Assembly (NCBI RefSeq): GCF_002999335.1
Contig: NW_020312225.1
Location: forward strand, 105,981-169,980
Length of the DNA: 64,000 bases
Direction of reading: 5' to 3'
Source of the DNA: Cyclospora cayetanensis
Lineage: Eukaryota > Apicomplexa > Conoidasida > Eucoccidiorida > Eimeriidae
The translations under genes were made by a program, and so were the position numbers. Positions 23,253 to 35,206 of this stretch are shown piece after piece. Position 1 is the first letter of the stretch; each line of letters begins with the position of its first letter. Below the pieces are notes generated by a model. The model saw only the letters and a list, made by a program, of their open reading frames with translations. It was not told where the DNA came from and made no database searches.

Positions 23253-25473
23253 ATGCCGTCACTTCCGTCCTTTCACCCAGAATGTCTGGCAGGCCGCGTG
23301 GCTCTTATCACGGGAGGCGGCACAGGGATTGGCAAGGGCATCGCAAAAGTCTTCCTCTCACACGGAGCAAAGGTTGCCATCGCCTCAAGGAACGTCAAGA
23401 CACTGCAGGAGACCGCACAGGTTTGCTTGTAATGGTGGTGCCGGTGGTGTTGCGCATCCGCCTGGCCCTACTGCAACTGCCACTGCCATTGTTGCAAATT
23501 TCAATTTTTTGTATGACTGCTGCTAGTTGAGGACAGCCATGAAAGGAGCTGTAAGCTTTTAGGTTCTGAACACAGTCAGGGCGAGCACATAAAACCTGAC
23601 CGGGCAATACCGAGTAGAGTACCAACATGAGCAGCAGCACCACGAGCAGCTGTAGAATGACGGAGCATCTGGAAGTACATACAGCGCAAACAATGGTTCC
23701 TATCCGTTGGACGCTTCACGTCCTTCGCGCCTTTCGCGGCCCTTCCTCGGCTAGACAGATTGCCGCCTTTTGTCTGCATTGATGCTTGTCATGCTCTTCC
23801 TCTGGGCTCTACACCTTTGTTTCCCTGCCCATCTTCTTTTCGTCCTTCTTTTCGCTTTCCCTCTCGCTCAGGTGTATTCTCATGCCACGTGTGTTGGCAT
23901 CGCCCTGTTGTCTCACCTGGGAGGTGGTCTGCTGTGTCACCTTTGCCACTTGCCCTTTGTGACGCTTTCAGTATTGTTCTCTTCCTCTCTCCTTGACCCC
24001 TACCACATTTCGTATGTATATACCTCAAAACAACCCTTATGCTCTCCCGTTTCCTTGTTCAGGCCTTGGAGCGTTCAACGGGTGGCACCTGCCTTCCTGT
24101 CGTCTGTAACGTGCGATCCCCTTCCTCAGTCGCGTCTGCAGTTGCTACAGTCCTCTCCGTACTTGGATCTATTGACATCTTGGTGAACAACGCAGCAGGA
24201 AACTTCTTGGTTCCCCTAGAAGCTCTGACCTTAAAGGGCTTTCAAGCGGTGATGGACACGGACGCGATTGGGGTATTCACCGTCTCAAAGGCGGTATTCC
24301 ACGCCGCATTCCAAGGGGCCATCAAAAAGGAGGTTCAGGAGGCCCCCATTGCCAGGCAAACCTCACGAAACGCCCTTTCAGAAGGGGGTGAAGGGGCCCC
24401 CCCGGGGGCCTCTTCGGCCTCAGGAGTACGGACGAGCCCCTCAGAGGGGTCTCCTTGGGCTGAAGGCTTGGCGGCAAGCAAAGACAGGGCAATTGGGGAA
24501 GGGGGCCCTTCGAGTGGCTTTCAAAAAGAAAAAAGTTCGGATTCTGGGGTTGGCTGGACACGGGCCTCCGTGTACACCCAAGGGGGATGTAAGTGCATCA
24601 TAAATATCTCCATGACGCTGCATTATACAGGAGCACTGATGCAGACGCATGCCGGCGCAGCGAAAGCCGCCATAGATGCGCTAACAAAGCACATGGCTGT
24701 AGAATGGGGCCCCTACAAAGTGCGTGTAAACGCAGTAGCGCCAGGGCCAATTAAAGACACGCGAGGGCTAGAGCGGATCAATCCATTTAGCGCCGTTTCG
24801 GCTGGGGTCCGTTCCACAAATGTACAAAGCCTGGGCAAGAAAGAAAATCAACGCCCTGATGCGCAGGATCAACTAGAGCTGCTGCGGAGGTTTGTACCAC
24901 TGCAACGCTTGGGAACAGTGGAGGACGTTGCCTATGCCTGCCTCTTCCTAGCACTCCCGGAGGCCAGGTAGGCGCACAGTTGAGGCCTCATCTAAATGCA
25001 CAGTAGGCCTGCAGGTGACACTTCTGCCACTGATAATGCTGCTACTGGAACGCCTCACTAGGAAAGGACCATTTCTCGGCAGGGCCAAAATTCACCTGTT
25101 AGCTCTCCTCGCACGGCTCGTAGCAGAGGCCGCCAAGGCTCTGCAGGGGCTGATGAGAGAGACAGAGCTCCTTGAAGTGCATAGAGGCATCATTTCCCCC
25201 CCCTCTTCCCCGCATAGCCCTTACAGTGTACTCTGAGTGTGGTGCTTCGCACCCTTTCGCCTCTACTGCCTCTTGCGCGCGCCTCTAGTTTACCATTCAC
25301 ACGATGCACCTGCACAAGTGGCTGTTCGCTTGTCCGTTTCTGCGTGCAGCTACATTACGGGAAGCACCTTGGTAGTCGATGGGGGCCAGTGGCTTACTTC
25401 AGGGAACTATACGGCTTTACAACCAGAGGTCAATGAGGCATGGAGAAACGCGCCTTTTGCCTCCAGCCTGTAA
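23253..25473 (+). CDS. DECR2: Peroxisomal-type 2,4-dienoyl-CoA reductase (SDR)
   Basis: Exons 23253-23420, 24063-24967 and 25350-25473 join in phase to give 398 residues. The product would be an NADPH-dependent reductase of 2,4-dienoyl-CoA in unsaturated fatty-acid beta-oxidation. Landmarks are the Rossmann loop [16 protein letters not shown], the cofactor segment [18 protein letters not shown], and [20 protein letters not shown]. They continue with [29 protein letters not shown] and, across the last intron, [16 protein letters not shown]. The usual SDR Y-x3-K is replaced by an HAGxAK arrangement, as in other peroxisomal dienoyl-CoA reductases. About 80 Gly/Ser/Ala-rich residues are inserted between GAIKKEV and GCKCIINIS, which accounts for the length above the usual ~290. 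The protein ends FASSL; SSL is at best a weak PTS1-like tripeptide. Confidence 0.93.
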
Positions 25474-27174
25474 ACTCTAGCGGCTGCTGTAACAGATTCT
25501 GCAATCAAAGCCCAGTGGGTGGAAAGGTGCCCAAGACGCGGCTGTGTAACCACTTCAGTGGCGAGGGCAGTCGTACCAGCTACAGAGGCTGCAGTATAAT
25601 GTACCAACTAGCATGGCCAGCTGCTATATCTACTTATCGCTTGTGCACGTTCGCATGTTGAAAGAAAAAAATCTAGGCTTGAACAATATCTGATGCATGG
25701 AGAGCCCGAACCTTTAAACAATACATGCTACAGTCCAGGCCGTAGAAAAGCAATGGCCAGCACCGTGTCACTACACAAACTTGTGATGATTTCCGAATCG
25801 TCGAACAACAGCACCGTGTACGGTGTCTGGTACCTGTTTCCCCCGATCTTTTGTTGCCTAACTTTTTCGCAGCCAATGCATCAGGTTAAGGATCCACGAT
25901 ATGAAGGAAAAAAACACGCGTTCTCGTATTCCTTAAGCAAGTTTTTTAGCCGTGAAGTCCTATCAAGCCATTGAAGCATCTATTAGCTGCTTCTTTGAAA
26001 GAAGAACCTCGCTGTCTGTTGCCCTCGTCTTTGAGGGCTCCGTGTTGAGGGCGAGAATGAACTATAGGGGCATGCGTTGGTGCGTCCACAAAGCTCTTCC
26101 ATCCATCGCACATAGCACAACACAGAAGCCTGGAACACAGGCACGCAGCACCAATTCACCCTTACAGTTTTGAATGAGCCGTAGTAATCCCACCCTCCAA
26201 TTTTGGTGCTAAAATGCAAAAATGCACCCTCCGCAGATGCCTACTGCGCATGAAGCCTTGAGTAGAAGAAGCTGCGTAGGCGTAGGTTGGTCCGATGCTC
26301 TCCTGATCGCTCAGACTCGGCTCCCCAAAATCCTAGGGTTTAGGGCTTCGCGTGTATACTGTAGAGACTCTCCCATACATTGTGGGGTGGGGGTTTCCAT
26401 CGGTATGAGCCAAACTACTATTGACCGCTTACGCCTACCTCGTGACCTCCATCAGACCTCGAGATCTAGCGTGGGAAGTGTGTATGTTGTATTTTCTGGA
26501 AATGTGTCGTGGCTCTGCACTCGGGTGTACGTATTGGGCTTTGTTTGGAACGATCTTCTGCCGTTGCTTTGCTCTTATATGTGAGTGAGCTCATTAGCAG
26601 GTGTTTAATGGATACATCCTCATCTTATGTCCTTCGTGCATGCCCGAATGCTTATTGTTGTTGTTCCCTCTATCTATTGCATCGAACTGCGGACGGCTGT
26701 CCCCTCTATGATCCCTCTAAGGGGAGCATTTCCGGCATTACCCGCTGTTTAATGAGCAAGGAGAGTAGAAACATATATTAAAAAGGAAGATAGCTTAAAT
26801 AGCAACAAAAGTTTGCGCGTTGGCTGCTAGCTGCATCGAGTGGCCTTGGGGCGGTCGGTAGTTTCGAGAGTGTTGGCAGCCGCTGTGTTGGGTGCTCATT
26901 GACTTTTTTTCATTATTCCAGCAATCAGTAAACACCTATTCCCCCTTTTCAACATACTTGTGCAGGCGATTCATGCAACTCAAGTATGCATTCATTCCAG
27001 ATGCTTTCAGAGGCACCTGCACAGTGTCACCGTTCAGCCAGGGAAGGCGCCCGAAGCCTTCAACCTTTGCTCAAGTTCTAGCCCCTAGAACCCTATGTTT
27101 TGACCCTTCTAAAAGGTTTTGGAAAACGTTACTTCAGTATCAGGTCCTCAACTGGTTTCTCCCTTTCTTCCTAG
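25474..27174. other. 1.7 kb without a firm gene
   Basis: Several short open frames occur. Possible small 5' exons of the following coiled-coil gene lie near 26923-26970, behind TTATTCCAG. A telomere-like CCTAGGGTTTAGGG word occurs near 26330-26345 as a single copy. Nothing else is recognised. Confidence 0.4.
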
Positions 27175-28689
27175 TGCCGGCAGCAGTGCAACCAGAGTCG
27201 TTAGCCACATTGTCAGCTGAATTGCCGGCGACACAATCAGTATCAGCTTTTATCCAAGATGTTGGGCAGGCGGGGGTACTGCCGATACCGCTTCACTCCT
27301 CCCCCAGTAGAAGAAAAATGGATCCGCGCTATGGACCCGACAGGTTGGCGCCTCCAGACACTGCCGATGCTATTGCTGGTTTCATAGTCTTCAGCGGTTT
27401 TGCTGCTGCTATTAATGAGTAATAGCCCCCCCTACTCGTATATTAAGTGGCGCTGGTGATAATGCTCTCCAGGTAGGCAGTCGGCCTGCAAGGACCACTG
27501 CTGCTACTGCTACACTTGCCTCTTCGAGTAACCTTGATGCTGCTGATGCGCGCACTTCTCAACAGACACACGTGGCGTTGGAGCCACCCAATGTGCTGCC
27601 GCCATGGCTGCCCTCCAGTGGAAGCGGAAACTCTTGCTCCTGCAGAAGCTCTTCCTGCCCGTGCCGCTTCTAAGTTTATGAGCGCATGCACAGCAGTTTC
27701 CCGTGGCGCTTTCATCTCCCACTGCTGCCTTTACTGCTACTGCTCGAACTGTTCATGTTACCGCTCCTGCAGGGACTTCTGAGTTGCTGGAGTTACTCGA
27801 GCAAGAAGAGGTTCAGCAGCGCGCTGAGACGGCCGCCTTGTTAGAGCTGCTGCATCGTCAACGTGGCGACATCGCGATCTTACGGCGGCAGCAGCAACAG
27901 CTGCAGGAGGAGCTGGAGTCTGTGCAGCTTAACCTGAATGAGCAGCGGCAGCAAAACCAACAACTGCGTAGGCAGCTAATGACGATTCGAAAACTGCGTT
28001 GCACGGAAAAGCAAAAAGTCCTTAAGAAGCTAGCTGCAGCAGAGTCTGCCTTCGAACAGGAGCTACAGAGTATATTTCTTCCTAGTGGGTCTGCCGAGGG
28101 CCCCTCCGGAGCCACAAGGACCTTTTTTGATCCGCCTCTAACACAGCAGCAAAAGGAAGGCGCAGCGCAAAAGCTTTTTCTCAGACAACAGCAGCAACAA
28201 CAGCCCATGTCGGAGCAATTGGGAAACCGTGCGACGTCACCCCCCTCTGGCATCCCCGGCAGCAACTTTCGAGGAGGAGCTGTAGGGTCCGCTGTCTCCG
28301 GCAGTCCCCCAGCGTCCCCCCTCCTGGCACGTGGCTTGCTCCCTGGATCCTCTCCCACGACAGTGGCGGCGCCTGCAGTCGGGAGGGCAGCTTTCCTCAA
28401 AGTGCCGGCTGCTGGCCATCACGCGGGAGGGGGAACACACACAACACAGCCAACTGCTGTGCTACCGCCTCCCCCCAGTAGCAGAAGCCCCCTGTCCACC
28501 ACCAGGGGTGGAACCCCCGCAACAGCGCTCACCACCAAAGTACAGCCCTCACCCTTACTTACAGTCACTCCAGTCTTGCCCACTGCAATCAACGGCAAGC
28601 CCGCTGTGGGGAGTCCCCTACTGGGCACGGCGCGCGGCAGTGTCTCTCGACCTCAAGGCCTGACGACGCCTGCCCTCAGAAGCTCTTAA
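27175..28689 (+). CDS. Hypothetical coiled-coil, Gln/Ser/Pro-rich protein
   Basis: Exon 27175-27378 (ending GCTG|GTTTC) joins in phase to an exon starting at 27477 (GC AGT CGG...), giving the run IAGSRPARTTAATATLASSS. The last exon starts at 27773 or slightly earlier and runs to a stop at 28689. It opens with a strong heptad coiled coil (SELLELLEQEEVQQRAETAA, then ILRRQQQQLQEELESVQLNL) of about 110 residues. About 190 Ser/Pro/Thr/Ala-rich residues follow. I do not recognise the family; a scaffold or cytoskeletal role is guesswork. The 5' end and the junction near 27610-27773 are unresolved. It is convergent with the ApiAP2 gene. Confidence 0.55.
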
Positions 28690-29445
28690 TAAGCTCTAGG
28701 CGCTTCTCGAGGAGACACCCCAACCCGCACCTGGAGGCTGCGTCTCCGCTGCAGTCTTCTCTGCTGCAGAAAGATGGAGGCCCCTCACAAGGTCCACTCG
28801 GCTTCCCCAGTAAGGGGAGACGCTGAGGCAGCTCCTGCTGCAGCCGCTCCCTCCTGCGCCGCTGCTGCAACGCGCTAGACTGTTACACTTTAGATGGCAC
28901 ACCGAGAACGTGCCTGCTGATCGACGGGGAGTAAGGGCTTTTTCAGACCCTTGTTTGCTGCCTATCGCAACCCATTAGTTCTATTATTTCCCTGGCATAT
29001 GCAGCTGCTGCTGCTGCTGCACTATCTGCAAAAGTTTGCCCACTATGTAGTCCTACCTGGGTAAGGTAGCGAGCAGCCCCTTCTCTCCCCTTCCCTCCCC
29101 CCGTACTGCTCCCCCTTATACGGAGTTTGTCACGCAAGCGTCTGCAGTCTCAGGCCACAACAGCGGCATCCAAAATGCAGCTTAGCCATCGCGCAGCACC
29201 AACATTAGTGCGAACAAACAGCTGCAAGTGTATATGGGCAGCCCACTTAGGAGGAAGGCCTTATCCCACGGCAATCGGTCCAGCCTACTTTTGTCGGCTA
29301 AACCGCTGTAGAAAATGCTCTTGTTCCTCCCCTTGCAGCACTTCAGGGGTTGTGCTAAGAAACCCTGCTGCTACTGCAGCTGCAACTGCTGCAGCTGCAA
29401 CTGCTGCAGCTGCTGCCTCGGCTGTTTGTGCTGGCAACGCTCCTG
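28690..29445. other. Convergent intergenic region
   Basis: This lies between the 3' ends of the coiled-coil gene and the ApiAP2 gene, and probably holds both 3' UTRs. It has short GCTGCTGC runs near 29008 and 29370-29420. No gene was recognised. Confidence 0.5.
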
Positions 29446-31737
29446 CTAATGGCCAGTCGTACCAGCGGGGTTGTTACTGCTGCTGGCGGGAGAGACAACA
29501 GCGGCAGTAACAACGCTACCAGCAGGAGTTGCTGCTGCAGCAGAGGCTGCAGCAGCCACTCCGCTGTTGGCATCCCAAGCGGCATTGTTATCGGCAGTAC
29601 TGCTGCTGCTGCTGCTGCTGCTGCTCGCAGCGATTGCTGGAACGCGCCATGCAGCAGCAGCTGCAGCCGCCACTGGGTCGGCTACTGCCGCTGCTGTTGC
29701 AGCGGCAACGCCTGAGTAGGCAGCGTCTAACATTTGCTGCAATCCTAGGCCCTGTTGCTGATTAAGGGGTAGTCCCCAAAGCGAGGCTTGCTGCAACAAC
29801 AAGGGCTGCTGCTGCTGCTGCCCCACTACCAGCTGCTGCTGCTGCTGCCAGAGCTGCTGCTGCTGGTGCAAAGGCGGAATGAGCAGCGGCTGCTGATGCT
29901 GTTGCCACAGCTGTTGCTGCAGCACGTGCTGATCCTTCTCCGCCGTTGCCACGGCTGCCGCGTTGGGGACGGCCTGCGCCGCTGTAGCTGGCTTGTTAGC
30001 TGCAGCCTTCTGTTGCTGCTGCTTCTGTTGCTGCTTCTGCTGCTGCTTCTGCTGCTGCTGCTGCTGCTTGAGTTGCTGCTGCTGCCGCTTCTCCTGCTCG
30101 TACTGAGACGGGTTGAGTGTTTCTCTAAAATCAAGGGCCAACTGACGAGCAGCCACCATCCCGTGTCTCGCGCAGCTGCAGCCAGAAGCAACGCAACACC
30201 AACACCTGTGCAACCCCCCTCAGGAAGAAGAGAGGGAGAGACAGCGCACGAGCAGCCTAGTGAGAGCCATCAAGCCGTGGAGCGACAAAACAACACAACG
30301 AGAAAAAGGCACACCCACCTAAAGGCTTTGCGCCTCCGCTTGTTGTCTGCCGTTTTCCACTGCACATTCCACGTGCCGTCGCTCGAATTAAAATATATAC
30401 CAGGCGCCCGCAGTTCTTGCGCCGCCGCTGCTTGCTGCTCCCTTGCTTCTGCTGCCGCTGCAGCAGCTGCATCCCCCGCAGCGGCAGCCTCCTGCTGCTG
30501 CTGCCGACGCCTTGCAGACTTCACTGGACGTCGAGGGCTGCTGCTGCTGCTGCTGTCTGCCAGAGACTTCTGCTGCAACTCGCGCTTGGCCCCTCCCGAC
30601 GTCGATGGCGGCGCTGCTGACTCCCCCCCTATTGGGGAAGACGCTGCGGAGGCTGCCACTGTTGCTGCTGCTCCTGCACCTGTGGCTGCCGCCTGTGGGT
30701 AGCGCACAGCGCCAGTCTGTTGCTCCGCATGCTGTTGCTGCTGTTGCCGCTGCTGTTGCTGCTGCTGCCGGTCGATCCCCGCAGCAGCCGCCGCCGCAGC
30801 AGCTGCTGCTTGGTGCTGCTGCAGCAGCTGCGCATGCTGCTGCTGCTGCTGCTGCTGCAGGGCCAGCTGCTTCTGTTGCAGGTGCACCTGCTGCTGCTGC
30901 TGCAGCACGAGGTGCTGCTGCAGCAGCTGCTGCTGAAGCTCTGCAGGGGCAAGTCTCTGTTGCTGTGTGGCTTGGTGCTCGAGCAGCTGCTGCTGCTGCT
31001 GCTGCGACAGGAGGTGCTGCAGCAGCAGCTGCTGCTGCGGATCGAGTGCCTGCTGCTGCTGCTGCGAGAGAAGGTGCTGCAGCAGCAGCTGCTGCTGCGG
31101 ATCAGGAGCCTGAGAAGGCATCAAAAAGAAGGGCTGCTCGTCTATGTAGCTGCTATACCCGCAAAAAGCCGAGGCAGCATACAGCGGACCCCCTCGCTGC
31201 GGCTGCGCTGAAGCCGCCATATTCTGTGACGCAGCAGAACGAGAGCAGGGAGCAGACTGTCGTTGCTGCTGCTCGAGCTGCTGCGAAGTGCAAGAAGCTC
31301 CAGCAGTTCCTCGCTCTTGAGCCACCTTTTGTTTGGGCTGTTCTTCTTCGTGCGGCTGCCGCAGCCGTCCTACTGCCGAAGAAACCTCCCCTTGCATGTC
31401 TCCTTGCATGTCTCCTTGCTGCTCCTCCTGCGGCTGCTGTTGCTCCTCTTCTTGCTCCTCCTCTTGCTCCTGTTCTCGCTCCTGCTGCGCTTCGTGTGAG
31501 TTTTGCTCCTCCTCCCCCTGCGCCGCTTCGAAAGGCCACTCTGTTGCCTGATCCTTGTTCTTTCTCTGCTGCTGCTTCTTCTCGCTCTCCTTGTCACCGT
31601 TTGCTGCTTGTTGCGCCTGCGTCTGCTGCGGCAGCTCTTGCGCCATTTCTTGGCCCCCCATCTGCGCGGTTTCCTCGCTGCGCGGCGCTTGTTGTATTTC
31701 CTGTTGTTGCTGCTGTTGCTGTTGTTGCTGCTGTTGC

Positions 31738-31771
<34 letters not shown>

Positions 31772-34213
31772 CCGTTTGTGCAGTGCTGCGTCGCCGCCTC
31801 TGCGAGCACCGAAGTGCAGGACGGTCCGCTGCAGGTGTATTGACAAGCTGCGACTGATGCAGCACTTGTTGTTGCAGCACGACTTGCTGCCGGTGAGGCA
31901 CTTCCAGACTGTCTAGAGGAGGCTGCGGATGCAGCTGCAGTGGCTCCTCTACTGTGACGTCGAGCGGCTGCAAAGGTTCTAGAGGGACTGTTTCAACGAG
32001 GTCGTGCGTCTCACGGGGATGCCGAAGGAGGAGCTGCTGCTCTTGCTGACGCTGCTGCTGCTGCTGCTCCTTCCGCTGCTGCTGCTGCTGCGCCAGCTGC
32101 TGCTGCTGCTTCAGCAGCAGCGGATTCTTAGCTTCAAGAGGCCCCTTCACTGGTTGAGCTCCTGCCAATTCAGCTTCCTGCTGCAGCAAATGCAGCTGCC
32201 GCCGCCTTTCCTGCAGCAGCAGCGGCAGAGCAAAAGACTTGAGACCACCTGTCCACAGCTGCTGCTCTCGCTGCTGTGGGGTGTAACTGCCACTGCTGCC
32301 TTTAGGGGAACGCCGTCCAGTGAATTTTCCGTCTGTCTCTGCAGACACTGCAGCAGCAGCGCCTGAGGGGCCCCCCCCGGCTTCTAAGCCTGCGCAAAGT
32401 CGCAGCGCCTGATGCGTCCACAGCGCCGAGGTGTACGCCCACTTCAGCTGGAGCAACCGCTGCAGCTGGTGCTGCTCAGTCGTTGCTGCAGCAGCAAGCT
32501 CGGCTGCTGGGCTGGTGTCGGAAGCAGCAGCCACAGCAGCAGCAGCCGTGGCTGCAGCGTCAGGCTGCTGCCGCAGTCGCCGCAAGAGCCGCTGCAGCGG
32601 CGTGTGCTGCAGCGACGGAGGACTGCTTCCAGTGCATGGCGTGGGAATTTCTCGAACTGCTGCAGCAAAAGCAGCGTCGGCTGCAGCAGCGGCTGCTGCA
32701 GGATCGCCTTCCTCGGTGGAGGGAGGCTGCCACTGAGGAGCCTCCTTCCCCTTCGTAGTGCCGCTGCTGCTGCTCCGTGTGAGCGCTCTTCCCGCTGCAA
32801 CACGCCCCCGAGAACTGCCAGCCGCAACGCATGCAGCACTCGCTGCAGCTGCTGCTCTTACGGCTTCTAGAGACGGGGAATACCCCGCAAAATAAATGTT
32901 GCTCGGCAGCAGCGGCGAAGGGTCCCCTTCAGCGACCCCCTCCTCCGCAGCGACTGCGCCTTCCTCCGTAATCGCTTCCCAAGCAGTCGCCGCTGCGGCA
33001 GCTTCTGCGCTCAGCGCAGAAGCCTCCTGCCCCCCCCTGAGTGCAAAGCGGGAAGACGGAATGGGATGGCGAGATGATCGACGAGGCCGAAGAACGCCGT
33101 GCGCGCTGCTCCAGCTATCGCTGCTCGTTTCTTCTCGGCTGCTGTGTGCGCGGTGCTGTTGCTGCACGTGTTGTTGCTGTAGGTGTAGGTGTTGCTGCTG
33201 CTGCGGAGGGGGAAAATCCGCTGCGGCAGAAGCAAGCGACTCCGCATCGTTGCTCGCATGCGACAACCAGCCGGGACTGAGAGGCATCCACTGCTGCGGA
33301 GGCTGCTGCAGCAGCTGGGAGTGCAGTGCAGGATTTTCGGGGGCAGCTGCAGCAGCCTCGACGGACGAATTTGCTGTTGCAGCTGCCAAGCGCTCTGCTG
33401 CATGCGATGCGTCTTTGTTCTCAGGGAGTGGAAGCGGCTGGTGCGAATGCTGGAGGCGCCTTTCCTGCCGCCGGTTAGACCGCTGCTGCTTCTTGTTGCT
33501 GCTTCCGCTGGTGCTGCCACAGGGGGGGGAGTCTTCTGCATCGCCGTCCTCTTCTGCAGCCGCTGCTAGCGATGAGAAGGCAGCAGCCGCTGCGGAGGCT
33601 GCACTAAGAGCTTCTGGTCGCGGCTGGTAGCCAGGGGAGACAGCGTGCGACAAGAAGTGCTGTTGCGACGGCTGCGAGGGGGGAACTGCAGTGAGGGGTG
33701 CAGCTACCCCTCCTCGCAGTTGCTGCTGGTAGACGCCACATCCATCGGCATCCCCAAGAGACTCTCCTGCTGAGGACTGCTCCCCACTCCGCGTCTGTTT
33801 CTGCGCGTGGAATGCTGGCTCGAAAATGTGGGTGTACTGCTGCTGTGGAAATTGCGGCTGCTGCAGGAGTTGTTGCTGCAGCAACAACTCCTGCAGCTGG
33901 TGAGGCTGCTGCTGTTGTTGCTGCGGGAGGAGAGAAGGCTGCACGAACTGCTGCATCGAGGGCGCAGCTGCGCCTTGTTGCAGCTGATGCTGCAGCTGCT
34001 GTTGCATTTGTGTCAGGGAGGCACCCTCACTCAGCAGGGAATGCTTCTGGAAGGGCAGCAGCTGCTGCTGCTGCTGCAGCTGCTGCTCCTCCTCCTCTTT
34101 TAGGTGCTCCTGCATACCGCTAGTGGTCATGCTGTTCAGGCAACATGCAACACCATCCGTCAAGGGCCCCCTTTACGCGAGAGCGCAGCTGTGGCGGTCT
34201 GTACTTACAGCAT
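29446..34213 (-). CDS. ApiAP2 transcription factor with giant Gln-rich N-terminal region
   Basis: The main exon 34131-30319 and exon 30175-29446 join in phase 2 (TTTAG|GTGGG; GCTGCAG|C). The join rebuilds one AP2 domain: GIYFNSSDGTWNVQWKTADN, then KRRRKAF, then SCARHGMVAARQLALDFRE. ApiAP2 proteins are the main sequence-specific DNA-binding transcription regulators of Apicomplexa. The AP2 domain lies after about 1270 residues, and the intron splits its three beta strands from its helix. The N-terminal region is dominated by Gln, with Ala, Leu and Ser runs; one run near 31690-31775 is about 30 Gln with few breaks. The C-terminal tail is again Gln/Ala/Ser-rich. A small first exon is likely, because an ATG at 34213 in good context precedes CT|GTAAGT at 34208 and pairs with the acceptor at 34132 (77-nt intron). 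Otherwise the start is the ATG at 34130. Confidence 0.85.
31684..31776. repeat. CTG/TTG triplet tract coding poly-Gln
   Basis: A nearly pure TGC/TGT triplet run, read as Gln codons (CAG/CAA) on the minus strand of the ApiAP2 gene. CAA interruptions are scattered through it. Confidence 0.85.
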
Positions 34214-34844
34214 GGCGGGGGGTGCTGCACGGATCCGCTGCTCCCGCTGATGCACTAGACTCTCGAATGCTGCAGCAGGCGTGCCTCCGTCCCCACAGCG
34301 CTAACTACGGAACTGCAGCGTGAAGGGCCCCTGTCGGGTGTGTCTTTGGAGCAGCAGTCCGGCTGCAGCTGCGGAGACAGCTGATTAGGAGGCAAACGCA
34401 GTTGGCGTGGCAGAAGCAGACACGGTAGCAGTAGCTGCTGCCGCAACATAGGAGGGGAGCCGACGTTTCAGTGCCACCTTTCCCCCCCAACAACTGGGAA
34501 CGGCTGCGCTGCTGCTGCGCTGCTGCTGCGCTGCTGCTGCGCTGCTGCTGCTGCTGCTGCTGCTGTGACGGCAGCAGCAGCAGCAGCAGAAGCGGCCCCA
34601 CGAGGTGTCGCGTAGATCTCCCCGGTGCTGCCTGTGCAGCACCCCCCGTGCTGCGCAGTTATCGTGCTCCGCGGCAAAATTAAATGCGGAAACACCAGAA
34701 ACAATAAAATTAAAGCTCCAGAACACGGACATTACTAGCAGGAGTTCTCGAAAGCATCCCCAATCGCACCACCACAAAGAGCAGCTCCAGCTGCTGCTGC
34801 CGTGCTGCAGCAGCTGCTGCACAGCTGCTGCTGCTGGTGCCATG

Positions 34845-34880
<36 letters not shown>

Positions 34881-35206
34881 GTTTCTTGCGGGCTGGACAG
34901 GGGAGGGGGGCGAAAGGGTCTCTAGAAAATGCCTTCCATTCAGATTTTGTTCATGACGAATGGAAGAAGGCTACACCCAGAATGCTGGAAAGCTCAAATA
35001 CGCCTCGCGTTGTATAGAGATACGAGTGTGCCCTTGGCATTGCAAACTAACACGTACAGGTAGAAGTTCGAGCAAGAGTATTACCATCTGCAGAGGGAGT
35101 AGCCCAGTAAAACTAGCAGCAGAGAGCACACGGTGCTTGCACTGCCTTTCTTTTGAATTATTATCGTCTTAACTCTCGGATATAGCACGCTGCGGCATCA
35201 CAGAAG
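34214..35206. other. Divergent intergenic region, triplet-rich
   Basis: This lies between the ApiAP2 start (minus) and the ZNRD2-like start (plus). It holds several CTG-type tracts, including 12 uninterrupted TGC units at 34845-34880, and GCTGCTGC clusters at 34505-34580. No credible exon was found; open frames here are products of the triplets. Confidence 0.5.

Noticed and set aside
26328..26346. Telomere-like CCTAGGGTTTAGGG word
   Set aside because: Only one and a half units; not a telomeric or subtelomeric array.
29788..30702. 304-codon plus-strand Leu-rich frame
   Set aside because: Exact complement of the poly-Gln part of the ApiAP2 gene; Leu runs arise from CTG triplets.
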